This document shows, piece by piece, positions 1 to 9,471 of a stretch of 24,009 nt of DNA (the stretch's first letter is position 1; the number at the start of each line of letters is the position of its first letter). The stretch is taken from the NCBI GenBank assembly GCA_000934455.1, contig KN891895.1:1257-25265 (forward strand), read 5' to 3'. A program made the position numbers and the translations under genes. The notes below the pieces were generated by a model. That model did not search any database. It had not been told where the DNA came from and worked only from the letters and a program-made list of their open reading frames with translations. This DNA comes from Apostichopus parvimensis (lineage: Eukaryota > Echinodermata > Holothuroidea > Aspidochirotida > Stichopodidae).

Positions 1-52
1 TGAGCATCGTGTCAACGTTTGTGAACACTGCATGGTTCTCAACCATCCAAAG
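1..52 (+). CDS. ZFPL1: ZFPL1 exon (first in window, partial)
   Basis: Codons from base 2 read [17 protein letters not shown], part of the N-terminal zinc-binding region with a CxxC pair and a downstream His. The exon ends AAG|GTACAG in phase 0. Base 1 is the third base of a codon, so the exon continues to the left of the window. Confidence 0.95.
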
Positions 53-3000
53 GTACAGTACTAGTACTAGTAGTAGCCTAACCAACATTTAGCGTTACGC
101 CTAGCCTATAAGAGTACCTAGCTCTAGACCTAGTTACAGTAGTCTTACCAATACTAGGCCTAAGTTAGTCTTAGTCTAAAATCTTATCATATAACAACAT
201 GATGTCAAGTTAAGTTCTACATTAAAGGAACGTTAGGATTATGCAATAACATACTTTGCCAACAGAGATCGCAAAGTTGCTACCACTAGTAGCATGGACA
301 CTGACAATTTCGGACACCTAAGCCTTAAAACACCCCAAAACTATATCTTCTGGTATAAATCACCTGAAAATATACTTGATATGGTGGGAGAAGTGTGTTA
401 TATTAAGATACACGGCCAAACTTTCTTTCCTGCAAACTGTTTTCACGTTGTAAAAAAGAAGATTCTTCGTGATTGTGGAACTGGTATTTCTTTGCTAGAG
501 TATTGCTAATTTTCGGACACACAGTCCCACAGTGTGGCGCTGGTGATAAAATTGGTGGCGCAGTTGCTCTTTCAGTAATTATAACAGACTTCATAGATCT
601 CCGTCATTTTATTGACAAATATGTAAGTATTTACTTGCACACGGGTCATTTCGTACTTTTTGGTGAAATTTGGCTCTTCCTGTAGGTTGTCATGGTGAAA
701 TCGTGCATTTCTTAGGGGTGTCCGAAATTGGCAGTGTTCCGAAATTAGCAATACTGACTATATGACTGTATAAGATCCTCATTTGATGAAGTATAGAGAC
801 AACTCAAGACAACTCAAGACAACTCAAGACAACTCAAGACAACTCAAGACAACAAGTTTAAAATACCATCAAATACAAATGGTTGTAATCAAAGTGTATC
901 TGGAAACACGTTTAAAACTTACTGAAACCATCGTGCATACATATTTTTCACGGGAAAAAAACGTTTTTTCGTAAAAATAGTCAACTTTCTCCGCCCGTAG
1001 AATTGAACGACATGATGCTAGTGCGCTTGCGCAATGACTTTGGACCGCACCATTATGATATGGATGGGTTTGTGTTAGGGTTTGGGAACTACCTTTGTGT
1101 ATAGTGTCGGTAAGGTGGGTTGGCGTAGTAAGAAAGAAGGACAAAAAGAAATTGAGATAGAAAAAAAGAGTTAAAGAACAAAAGGAAGAACCATGTAAAT
1201 AAAACTATAATATGAAGAGTTTCTTACATTGACTGTGTGGGCACCCTTTTCGACTAAAAAATTGCACTTACCTGTAGTGTAATGGTGCGGTCCAATGTCA
1301 TTGCGCAAGCGCAATAGCATCATGTCGTCCAATTCTACAGACGGAGAAAGTTGACGATTTTTACGAAAAAAACATTTTTTCCCGTGAAAAATATGTATGC
1401 ACGATGGTTCCAGTCAGTTTTAAACGTGTTTCCAGATACACTCTGATTACAACCATTGTATTTGATGGTATTTTAAACTTGTTGTCTTGAGTTGTCTTGA
1501 GTTGTCGTGAAATGGGCCTGTTGACGCTAATTAGTACGACCCTAGAAAAGTCTTCATAATTCACGCACCTTAGAAATTGACGCACCTTCAAATATAACTA
1601 GCAACGATACAGCAGGCAACCTAAACTTTATGCAGCCAAACAGAGTTACATATTTCATGAGATTTAATCCATTTCAGGTATATGCTGATCAAATTGCAGT
1701 TTTTTTGAAGCTTTTATAAGTTTTAACACCCACCCCCTGATTTTGCACATGTTTTGAGATTTACTCCCTAAAAATAACCAAAATTACCTCAATATAATAC
1801 CACTACTCTCTGGGACCTGACCTGCCTGACCTTAGAGGCTCAGAGCACAGCAAACAGCATCCAAAATCAATGGATGTATCCACAGGCCTACACTACAGTT
1901 AATTTATCGCCGAATGTGTCAATTTAGGGGTATGAAAGAACACACTCAATCAGACATCCAATAAATGTGAACCAGGCCAGTCATGAAGTAATTGTAAACA
2001 TGTTTGAAGAAATGACAAATACTTTGGCAATCATAAACGATTAATAACTTACAAATTTTCGATTATGCTCAATGATGAAACATTGCTAGGACCGAATGTT
2101 GCACTGTAGAACATGAATCTAACTGGAGCAGGTGCTTGCAGATCTTTAACACAGCACAGTGCTAGTGTAGCATTGTGAGAAGTTAGGTCTGTACTTTTGC
2201 GATATTTTCTGACAAACTGCTTTAGTGTTGTTTTTGATAGGCTTTTTTACAAAAGTAGATTACATATTGTGCTAGCTTGTAGTCGATTAATCGCAACGTT
2301 AGGTTTTGAGCATGATAAATCAAACTTCCAAAGTGTAATTGCGACTACTGGCGATTAATCGATTACAACTATCAGCACTACGTAGTCCATTCTCCTTTGC
2401 CACATACTCCCTTGCCACATACTCCCTTGCCACATACTCTCTTGCCACATACTCCCTTGCCACATACTCTTTACCATGTGATATATGCTGCTTTCTGCAG
2501 TACTGATTTGTTTGTTTCTTTCACAGTGTGTGGTTAAGTCATATCTACAATGGCTTCAAGACAGTGACTACAACTCAACCTGCTTGCTTTGTAATAAAGA
2601 CCTTTCTGAAGGAGATGTGGTCAGGTTACTCTGTTATGGTAAGATGTTAGAGGGCAAACCTCTGTAAAACATTCAGATCCATTGGATTTAAAGTTACCGT
2701 CAAAGTCACAAGGAAGGTTATGAGAAAGGAAAAAAATGGGACTATTGCTACACAAATGAAAAACATGTTGTCAGTAGTTTATGAGAACAAATTCCTTAAT
2801 TTTAAAAATAGAAGACGTGAACACAAAATTATTCCCCTGATATTTTAAATCATAGAAGGTAATAAATTGTTGTAAGCTTAATTCAAAGGTTGTACCATTT
2901 CAATGAATGCAATATGCCTGCTGTTTACATAGACTTATCAACCCTGACCATTGGTGCAAGGTAGGCATTGAAGTATCGACAAAGTACTGTACTAGGCATA

Positions 3001-6000
3001 ATTATCTAGGGACAAGACCAACTTGGACTGACGAGCCTGAACTTAAAACAGTTAAGAATAGTTATTTGGCTTTTGTGTTTCAATTCAAATCATTTCTCAT
3101 TTTGCAGATGTGTTCCACTGGGAATGTTTAGATAAATATGCAGAACAGATGCCACCAAACACAGCACCAGCTGGTTACTCTTGCCCCTCATGTAACACCT
3201 GTATCTTCCCTCAAGAGAACATGGTCGCACCCGTTGCTGAGAAACTACGTGAACATTTGAAAGAAGTCACTTGGGCCAGAGGTGGACTTGGTCTACCAGT
3301 GGTATGTTTGAATTCCTTCATATCCTCAGTTTGGTTTTCCTCGATTTTCTGCGAATCTCCTGTGAATCTCTAGTAAATGCATAGCTAACATGTAAATGAA
3401 ACAGGACATGAATGGTCTGCGGAAGATGAACTCAGCAGAGGTGTGGAGAGTTAGTGATGGAGGTTAACGAGTGTATGTGTAGTAAGTGAGACAAAAGGGA
3501 GATTAGGAAGAAAGAAACATGTTCCAATTAAGTTGTCTGTCCATTTTCTAGTTTACTGCTATCCTCCGTCTGCCTCTAGAAGATCCTGTTAGGATAAAGA
3601 AAATATCAGTTTTATGTATGTATAATGGTTAGTGTAATTTCCAAATATTTTGTCTTTGAACATCTCTAGCTGGAAGCAGAGAAGTCAATTCCAGCGGAAG
3701 ATGTCAGCCAAGATCTCAACCACATAGCAACAAACCAAGAAACCACAGCTCAACAAGAAGATCGGTTGCACAAAGAGAGCTCTCCACCAAACACTAGCAG
3801 GGTGCAAGCTAGGGAAACGTCTAGCACACCCACCACTAGAGTGGTAGTTGGCCAAGAAAATACCGCTGCCCACACACGAACAGAAAAGATGTCCAGTATA
3901 TTACAAAGTGAGTTCAGGAAATACATGCTCTGGTATTGTCTTCTCAAAATGTGTATTGGTAAGCCCACTGAAATGATGGGTATAAATATTCCCTGTTAAC
4001 ATAACTTTTTATGATGACACTGACAATTTGTCATTTATGTTGTAAAAGGATACATAGAAGAAATTTCAGAGTAATGACTAAACATTCTCAGAATTGTTCA
4101 AATAATCAGTTTTTACACAGCTTTTGAGATGATATGGTACCTTTCTTGATGCTATTCAATACTAAAATTCCATCACAATCTAATACGTTATCTACCCAAG
4201 ATTTACAATAACATGAAAAGTTAGTAAAAAGGATTGATGTTTTTCAATTATGCATTTTTCATGTTATTTCATATTGATAATGTCAGGACAAGGAAATGCT
4301 GAGAGTGGAATTCAATTTAATAATCATCACTTTTGGTGTCTTGTTTCACAAATGGTCTTCCCCAACCACCTTTTGTTTCTTGTTTCACCAATGGTCATCC
4401 CCCACCACTAATAAACTTGACAGAGGATGATCTAGTTCTGTGTTACTTGACAAGCTGTATGTTGTGATGAGCTTTAGTACTGTCAGCATGTACAGTAAAT
4501 TCCAGCAGTAGCATGGTGTAACCATGAGTTGATCAGAAGTACAAGTTGTTCATCAGTATGTAAGATGAGATCTTTTGAAACATGTTTCTCAAGTTTCTAG
4601 TCAAACTAAATGTTTTAAAAATATGTTAACATCCCTCTAAACATGTTATTTTTTTTGGAGAAACTGTTCACATGAAATCATGACTCAATCACTAATCACT
4701 GTGTCTACACACAAGTGCACACAGTCTGGTGGCAAGCTTGTGAATGTTTCACACGGTCGTGTCGCTATTATTTAGCTATTTGGAAACTGTACAGATCCCA
4801 CTCTTTATGACAGCGACCTCAATAGAGTTGTTGTTGAGCTCCATTTAATTCCTTGTTTGAATAATACTTGATAGGTTTGGTAAACTTGTTAACCAAACAG
4901 TAAAAGCTGCTTCAAGGAAAAATCTTGACATGTAAATATTGGAACTTGTAATGTCTACACATAAAGTAATGTCTACACATAGAGTTCAGATGACTTCAGG
5001 AAAGAGTTCATTGTGAGGTCATCAAACGACATTCAACAACAAGATAACCCTCATGGGACTTTTAGTCTGAACTTTACGACTACAAGATGGCAAAATTGCT
5101 AACACATTGCTAACATGCACTGTGGTCTACATCTTTGGAATCTCATATGAGTGTTTTCTTCTCCTTAGGTGAGGATGAAAAACGAAAGGTTTACGACAGT
5201 CGTAAAGGAGATGCAGTCGTTGATATTGTTCATGATCACGATAAGGACAAATACAAGAGAAGAAGTGCCTTACACTGGTTTGCAGGCTGGTTCAAGTAAG
5301 TAGTGTTACTCACTGGTTTATAGGCTGGTTCAAGTAAGTAGTGTTACTCACTGGTTTGTAGGCTGGTTCAAGTAAGTAGTGTTACTCACTGGTTTGTAGG
5401 CTGGTTCAAGTAAGTAGTGTTACTCACTGGTTTATAGGCTGGTTCAAGTAAGTAGTGTTACTCACTGGTTTGTAGGCTGGTTCAAGTAGGTAGTGTTACT
5501 CACTGGTTTGTAGGCTGGTTCAAGTAAGTAGTGTTACTCACTGGTTTGTAGGCTGGTTCAAGTAACTAGTGTTCCTCACTGGTTTGCAGGCTGGTTCAAG
5601 TAAGTAGTGTTACTCGCTGGTTGTAGGCTGGTTCAAGTAAGTAGTGTTCCTCACTGGTTTGTAGGCTGATTCAAGTAAGTAGTGTTACTCACTTTTTTGC
5701 TGCTTTAAAGCAGCCTACAAACCAGTGAGTAACACTACTTACTTGAATCAGCCTGCAAACCAGTGAGTAAAACCTACTTGAACCAGCCTACCAACCAGTG
5801 AGTAACACTACTTACTAAGTAGTGTTACTCACTGGTTTGTAGGCAGTAAGTAGTGTTACTCACTGGTTGGTAGGCTGGTTCAAGTAACTAGTGTTACTCA
5901 CTGGTTTGTATGCTGCTTTAAGTAAGTAGTGTTACTCACTGGTTTACAGGCTGGATTAATAGTACACACATGTAATGAATGGCTGTTATTTGCCTTTCAT

Positions 6001-6546
6001 TTTGGTGAATATATTTTATCATACGATTGACTGTTTTGTCACATGCACACAGGTGCAATATTATTCCTATGCCTGACCAAATGCTATATTTTTCAAGAAA
6101 TAGAAATAAGTATGGTTAATTAGCCATTGTCATTTGGGTTCATTTCTGGAAAGTTTTTAATTGACTCTAACCTTCCATTTCATGGAGAAAATATTTTTCC
6201 TGCCTACTTTACAATATTTAGTTATAAGCCATTCTTTCTGGTAATTGATTCTTCTATTTCAAAACATATTTATAGACTTCCAGGACAGTTTTTCCCCTCA
6301 TTAAGGAGAATTTTATGTTTAAATCTTGAATGTTGTTCTATTTTCAGATCAAGGACAGGCAATCCAAGGCAAGTAGACAGCAATGCTTCCATGAAACGTT
6401 TTGCAATCATTTTAATCCTGGGACTTGTGGGATTCTTTACATTAGTGGTTATCATGACATCCGTGGGACGAGCGGCTGCAAACAAAGACCCACTATTAGA
6501 CCCACTTGCTAATCCTAATGTAAGGATTGGTAGAAAAGTGGAGTGA
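1..6546 (+). CDS. ZFPL1: ZFPL1, zinc finger protein-like 1 (spliced, 5' partial)
   Basis: Integral membrane RING-like zinc finger protein. In vertebrates this family sits at the cis-Golgi, binds GM130 and supports Golgi integrity and ER-to-Golgi transport. Six exons (1-52, 2527-2638, 3108-3301, 3670-3907, 5169-5295, 6348-6546) join with consistent phases (0, 1, 0, 1, 2) and give 306 codons plus TGA; all five introns are GT-AG. Visible in order: CEHC and His of the first zinc-binding region; a RING-like domain with CLLC, the [10 protein letters not shown] block and CPSC; the WARGGLGLP block; a polar Ser/Thr linker; the KVYDSRK and DKYKRR basic patch; one membrane span at about residues 259-281 of the partial protein; and a 25-residue tail containing [10 protein letters not shown]. 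Order and blocks match vertebrate ZFPL1 closely. About 17 N-terminal residues are missing, because the window opens inside a codon. The identification is from recognition, not a search. Confidence 0.97.
295..739. mobile_element. Short inverted-repeat element in intron 1 (MITE-like)
   Basis: A roughly 28-bp segment at 295-322 containing CAATTTCGGACACC reappears inverted at 710-739 (GGGTGTCCGAAATTGG), with a few mismatches and small indels. A related TTTCGGACAC copy sits internally near 513. Size and termini suggest a non-autonomous DNA transposon, but no clean target duplication is visible and the family is unknown. Confidence 0.5.
801..1506. mobile_element. Foldback element with ~230-250 bp inverted arms
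   Basis: The left arm (801 to about 1055) is repeated in inverted orientation by the right arm (about 1280-1506) over almost its whole length, with a loop of about 225 bp. Outer ends are made of a 10-bp direct subrepeat: AACTCAAGAC five times at 801-850, and its complement GTTGTCTTGA twice plus a partial copy at 1481-1506. Inner ends share CGCTTGCGCAATGA..GGACCGCACCATTA-type sequence. Long arms with subrepeated tips are typical of foldback/Tu-like elements of invertebrates. No transposase frame is inside. Confidence 0.75.
2276..2370. repeat. Short inverted repeat around GATTAATCG
   Basis: TTGTAGTCGATTAATCGC near 2277-2295 is matched in inverted orientation by GCGATTAATCGATTACAA near 2351-2369, separated by about 55 bp. 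It can form a hairpin and may be a small transposon remnant. Confidence 0.5.
2396..2470 (+). repeat. 15-bp minisatellite, five copies
   Basis: Five head-to-tail copies of CTTGCCACATACTCC with one or two substitutions, ending about 56 bp before the exon 2 acceptor of ZFPL1. Confidence 0.9.
2527..2638 (+). CDS. ZFPL1: ZFPL1 exon, first half of RING-like domain
   Basis: Begins after TTTCTTTCACAG and ends TATG|GTAAGA in phase 1. It encodes [16 protein letters not shown] followed by STCLLC and DVVRLLCY. The [11 protein letters not shown] block is a hallmark of the ZFPL1 family. Cys residues at the exon start, in CLLC and in LCY are the expected zinc ligands. Confidence 0.97.
2639..3107 (+). other. 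ZFPL1 intron 2
   Basis: 469-base intron, GTAAGA to TTTTGCAG, phase 1. AT-rich, with no repeat or coding signal noticed. Confidence 0.9.
3108..3301 (+). CDS. ZFPL1: ZFPL1 exon, second half of RING-like domain
   Basis: The split codon G|AT gives Asp, then [27 protein letters not shown], a proline/asparagine stretch, and [11 protein letters not shown]. The HWECL His and Cys and the CPSC pair complete the RING-like zinc sites. It ends GTG|GTATGT in phase 0. Confidence 0.97.
3302..3669 (+). other. ZFPL1 intron 3
   Basis: 368-base intron from GTATGT to CATCTCTAG. No internal feature seen. Confidence 0.9.
3670..3907 (+). CDS. ZFPL1: ZFPL1 exon, polar linker
   Basis: Encodes 79 residues starting [14 protein letters not shown] and ending KMSSILQ, rich in Ser, Thr, Gln and charged residues. 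This is the poorly conserved cytosolic linker of the family. Phase 0 in, phase 1 out (CAAA|GTGAGT). It is supported by frame continuity more than by sequence similarity. Confidence 0.88.
3908..5168 (+). other. ZFPL1 intron 4
   Basis: 1261-base intron, GTGAGT to TTCTCCTTAG. It holds two small imperfect direct duplications: a roughly 39-bp pair at 4333-4409 (TTGTTTCAC.AATGGTC) and a pair of GTAATGTCTACACATA at about 4949-4981. No coding signal noticed. Confidence 0.88.
5169..5295 (+). CDS. ZFPL1: ZFPL1 exon, conserved basic region
   Basis: Phase 1 in, phase 2 out. Encodes [24 protein letters not shown] sequence, then [24 protein letters not shown] and DDKY(K/R)RR-like blocks are conserved with vertebrate ZFPL1. 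The last 23 bases (5273-5295) are also the first part of the 38-bp minisatellite unit that fills the start of intron 5. Confidence 0.95.
5273..5955 (+). repeat. 38-bp minisatellite carrying a copied splice donor
   Basis: A 38-bp unit containing GGCTGGTTCAAGTAAGTAGT is repeated head to tail about 11 times from the exon 5 end to about 5695. Three inverted copies follow (about 5703-5815), then four degenerate direct copies up to about 5955. The first copy is the real exon/intron boundary, so nearly every unit repeats TTCAA|GTAAGT, and most carry a TAG or CAG just before GGCTGG. Copies differ by single substitutions and one 1-base deletion. Confidence 0.95.
5296..6347 (+). other. ZFPL1 intron 5
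   Basis: GTAAGT to CTATTTTCAG, phase 2. The first 660 bases are the minisatellite; the rest (5956-6347) is ordinary AT-rich intron. A frame open from 6127 into the last exon is intronic read-through, because family similarity starts only after the acceptor. Confidence 0.9.
5793..5837. repeat. Perfect 22-bp palindrome with 1-base spacer
   Basis: Where inverted minisatellite units meet direct ones, bases 5793-5814 are exactly the reverse complement of 5816-5837, with a single C between. A second turning point is the 16-base palindrome GCTGCTTTAAAGCAGC at 5699-5714. Both could extrude as hairpins. Confidence 0.9.
6348..6546 (+). CDS. ZFPL1: ZFPL1 terminal exon, membrane anchor and tail
   Basis: After the split Lys codon it encodes [17 protein letters not shown], a 23-residue hydrophobic span starting [13 protein letters not shown], then [18 protein letters not shown] and VRIGRKVE, ending at TGA. 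Both the span and the RAAA..DP.LDPL.NP tail are diagnostic of ZFPL1, which is anchored by its C-terminus with a short lumenal tail. Confidence 0.97.
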
Positions 6547-7025
6547 AGAAGGAAAGTGGGCTGAAACATAGACCCACTCATGATTAAACATTCCTGGAAC
6601 TGAAGAAGGAAAATGACCAAAGGTTTTGAGATGCTGGTCGTGAAGTCTGCTAGAAATACTCTATTTATTACTGAATGGTAGGCAATTAACCCTTTCCTAC
6701 ATAGACTATGTTCTGCTTCTTGACCCTTAGTTTATTTCAGAGAATCGTGTACACTGCAGGAAGAAAGCACATCTGTGCTCTGGTACAAGCCAAGTAAAAT
6801 AACATAATGGGATCAAAAAGATGGATTTATTTAATATTTATAAATACAATTCTTATGAAAAATGCATTTGACCCAGGTCAAATGTTAGTGACATGAAGTA
6901 TGTGAAATATTATTCATATGCTGGAAAGAAAATTATTTGCTTCTCTTGAAGTATAATAACTTGAAGCTGCAGCTAAAATTAATCACAGATGTTTCAAAAT
7001 AAAACTTGCTATGTTTTTGTTGACT
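6547..7025 (+). other. ZFPL1 3' untranslated region (end inferred)
   Basis: Follows the stop codon. AATAAA at 6998-7003 is the nearest canonical polyadenylation signal and is followed by a T/GT-rich stretch (ATGTTTTTGTTG). A second AATAAA at 7987-7992 could give a longer transcript. Confidence 0.55.
6998..7003 (+). terminator. Polyadenylation signal AATAAA (proximal)
   Basis: Canonical hexamer 452 bases after the ZFPL1 stop with a GT-rich downstream element about 10-20 bases later. A use site is inferred, not shown. Confidence 0.5.
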
Positions 7026-7625
7026 ATTTGAAAACATGTCATAGTCCTTATTAAGAAGTAGGTGCATTTGGCAATTTTCTTAGGAGAATGGGGAAGTTAG
7101 TCATGACATTTACCAACAGAGCTTATCATTCTTGTGGACTTGCCATTTGGTTTAGAGAATTATCTGATTAAAGATGGAATTTGGTTCAGCAAGGAAACTT
7201 ACGCCAGCGCCTTTTGAAGTACGATGTGTGTGGAAAATTAATATCCCTCAACCCCCTCCACCCCTACCAATATGAAATTGACTTGGCAAATGATCAGGAA
7301 TGTCATAATAACATACAAGATTGATGATGGACCCGACTCAGAAGATAACCCTGTACTTGATTGTTTATTTCTTCTGGTACAAGACTAGAAATTTGTTACA
7401 ATACCGAAAAATGATTTACGAGAGTTTGTTATCAAAACAGTAGGCAACAGTGAACATGTTATGTGAGTGCTTATGTCTGACAGAAAACAAAGTTAGAGAA
7501 TTGTTTACTTTATACCCTATACAGCATAAAGCTGAACACCAAGAGTTTTCCTATCAGTGGGAAGAACTATGAGGGTATTCGCTATTTGTGGTGAGCTTAG
7601 CGCATGTTGTAACATGTATCCTATT

Positions 7626-7662
7626 GATATATATATATATATAGATAGATAGATATATATAG
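7626..7662. repeat. (TA)n/(GATA)n microsatellite
   Basis: Alternating TA run followed by GATAGATAGATA and TATATAT. Confidence 0.95.
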
Positions 7663-8025
7663 TGAATAGAAGGCTGTTACTTTCTTGGTCCACAGTAATG
7701 AATGAATTGTATTTCTTAAATGAAGTTGTATCACCATGGTAACATAAAGCAATAGTTGTTTTTTATCTGTAACTGAAGATCCTGTGCATTAAAGGTTACC
7801 ATGCTCATCATGTAAATGTTGCAGATATTATATATAAAGTGGTACATTATAATCTGAATATTAACTGTGTCGTCATAGTCAAATGCGAGAAATTAATGAT
7901 ATATTCTTGAAGCAAATTCAGCATCCGTGCACTGATAGTATTGGCTTGATGGGAGACATTGGAAGGTTGGAAACACATTCAGCTACAATAAAGCTTTACA
8001 AACAAATCTCTAGCATGTGAGGTTT

Positions 8026-8170
8026 GTATATTCATAGCATATGAGCTGCTATCCTGTTGCATATTCATAGCATTGATCTGCTATCATTGCATATTCATAG
8101 CATTGATCTGCTATCCTGTTTGCATATTCATAGCAAAGAGCTGCTATCCTGTTTGCATATTCATAGCATG
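8026..8170 (+). repeat. ~36-bp tandem repeat, about five copies
   Basis: Repeats of GCATATTCATAGCATTGATC followed by TGCTATCCTGTTT, with variants (ATATGAG, AAAGAG) and one shortened copy. The last copy runs into GAATTCTACATTG. Confidence 0.9.
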
Positions 8171-8606
8171 AATTCTACATTGTTAACATACTGAAAGCAG
8201 ATGCTATAAAATACTTGCATACTCTGGGTTAACCTTGTTACTATTATTGCACTACATTTATTTAGTGACATTTTAGAAAGGAGACATTTTGCTGGAGATT
8301 TTACAACAAGTGTTCCTAACTGGTTTATAAATTTGTGATGATATACACCAGGATCTTTAAGATCAAATAATATGATATTCATGTGATTTATGGTGATAAA
8401 CTTATATAGTGTAGAGACCTATGATGGCATGATGTCGCAGTACCTGTTAAGACTCATGTTAGATATTGCATGTATGTTACCATAGCAACCGTTGTAGTGT
8501 ACTAACTTGTCTCATAATGTGCTTTGCACAAAAGTAAAGTCAAACGATGATATAACTTTGCACGTCTAGTTCCATATCATCACCACCCACAGTGACATAT
8601 TTCATA

Positions 8607-8832
8607 TTATACAACACCTAATTATATTCCGGCCATTTGATTGGTCAATTGCTCGTCGATTGCATGCAAAATCCACTCTATTGCACTCTATGAAATAGAA
8701 CCATGGGTTATACTTTTTTGATAGCACTTTTTTCAATGGTAAGAGAGCAGAGAAACCTGTCTGTTCAAAACAATCTGTTGCATGAGTGCATTTTACATCC
8801 AATTATATCCAAATTTGAAGGTGTTGTATAAA
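8607..8832. repeat. Inverted-repeat segment with TTATACAACACC ends
   Basis: TTATACAACACC near 8608-8620 faces its complement GGTGTTGTATAA near 8819-8832, and AATTATAT occurs just inside both ends. The interior has no coding frame. It abuts and slightly overlaps the hairpin at 8826-9001, so both may be parts of one composite element. Confidence 0.5.
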
Positions 8833-9001
8833 ACAAATAATGAATGGTTTCCATTCGTGCAATAGTGCAAATATTTCATTCGTTGAAAGATGTAATTTGT
8901 TCCATTCAACTCGGCTGCGCCTCGTTGAATGGAACATTCCATCTTTCAACTCATGAAATATTTGCACTATTGCAATCATAACCATTCATTATTTGTATAT
9001 A
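8826..9001. mobile_element. Long imperfect hairpin (MITE-like)
   Basis: Arms 8826-8910 and 8924-9001 are largely reverse complements: ACAAATAATGAATGGTT against AACCATTCATTATTTGT at the outside, TTCCATTCAAC against GTTGAATGGAA at the inside, with a 13-base loop (TCGGCTGCGCCTC). Two opposite-strand open frames through it only reflect the palindrome. Confidence 0.7.
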
Positions 9002-9225
9002 AGTTCTCTTATACCAGCACTACTGTTTGTTGCTTCTGATTAATGGAAAGAATGAAAGAAATACACCCAAGGTTATGACTCTTTATATACCTTTCTTATT
9101 GTTCATGTTATATTCAAACGAAAGATAGTATTTGTATCTTATTTGAGATCATGCAAGAGAATTTCTGATGCCTTCCACTCTTTCAATTTGACTGGTCTAA
9201 AATAGGTACTGAAATGGCGCCATTA

Positions 9226-9471
9226 TTAACGAAGATACTCCCCAGGAATGCCCACATTTTTATCAATGTCTAGATCAAAGCTAGATTGGTAAGAATTCAT
9301 GTGATGAGTACAATATGCCAATTCAAAGTCATAAATCTGCAATAATTGAACCCACCATCCTAACTTAATTTGTTTTAAGTTCACGTTTGTTTTAAGTTCA
9401 CCTGTAAGATTGTGTTCCCTGATATTATGGAAGTTAAAGGCAGTCTGTGATGGGTAATCAATGGTTAGCAT
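9226..9471 (-). pseudogene. Possible relic of Ty3/gypsy RNase H domain
   Basis: An 81-codon open stretch on the - strand contains LGWWVQLLQIYDFELAYC followed by a His/Asn/Ser-rich tail. This resembles the end of the RNase H domain in Ty3/gypsy polyproteins, where a RW..LLQ.YDFE..Y.PG..N.ADALSR pattern occurs. The Pro-Gly and ADALSR parts are not preserved, and no reverse transcriptase or integrase flanks it, so at most it is a decayed fragment. Chance resemblance is possible. Confidence 0.4.

Larger units (their letters stand above)
53..2526 (+). other. ZFPL1 intron 1 (repeat-rich)
   Basis: Intron from GTACAG to TTTCTTTCACAG. It contains an inverted-repeat element (295-739), a long foldback element (801-1506), a short inverted repeat (2276-2370) and a 15-bp minisatellite (2396-2470), each listed separately. 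The open frames in it lack family resemblance, and two of them are simply the foldback arms. Confidence 0.9.
7026..8600. other. Intergenic, no gene seen
   Basis: AT-rich sequence with a TATA/GATA microsatellite (7626-7662), a distal AATAAA (7987-7992) and a 36-bp tandem repeat (8026-8170). Short open frames here show no recognisable protein and no paired splice signals. Confidence 0.6.

Noticed and set aside
869-1591. Open frames on both sides of the foldback element (869-1144 and 1361-1591, - strand)
   Set aside because: Their ends share residues because they are the two arms of one inverted repeat, and no domain is recognisable.
3685-3999. - and + strand frames over 3685-3999
   Set aside because: Shadows of the ZFPL1 linker exon or read-through of its donor into the intron.
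6127-6347. Upstream extension of the last ZFPL1 exon
   Set aside because: The frame is open, but a strong acceptor at 6347 with matching phase marks the exon start, and the upstream residues have no family similarity.
6270-6620. 116-codon - strand frame
   Set aside because: It is the opposite strand of the ZFPL1 terminal exon.
8602-8985. - strand frames of 60-66 codons
   Set aside because: They lie in the inverted-repeat and hairpin elements and follow from the palindromic sequence.
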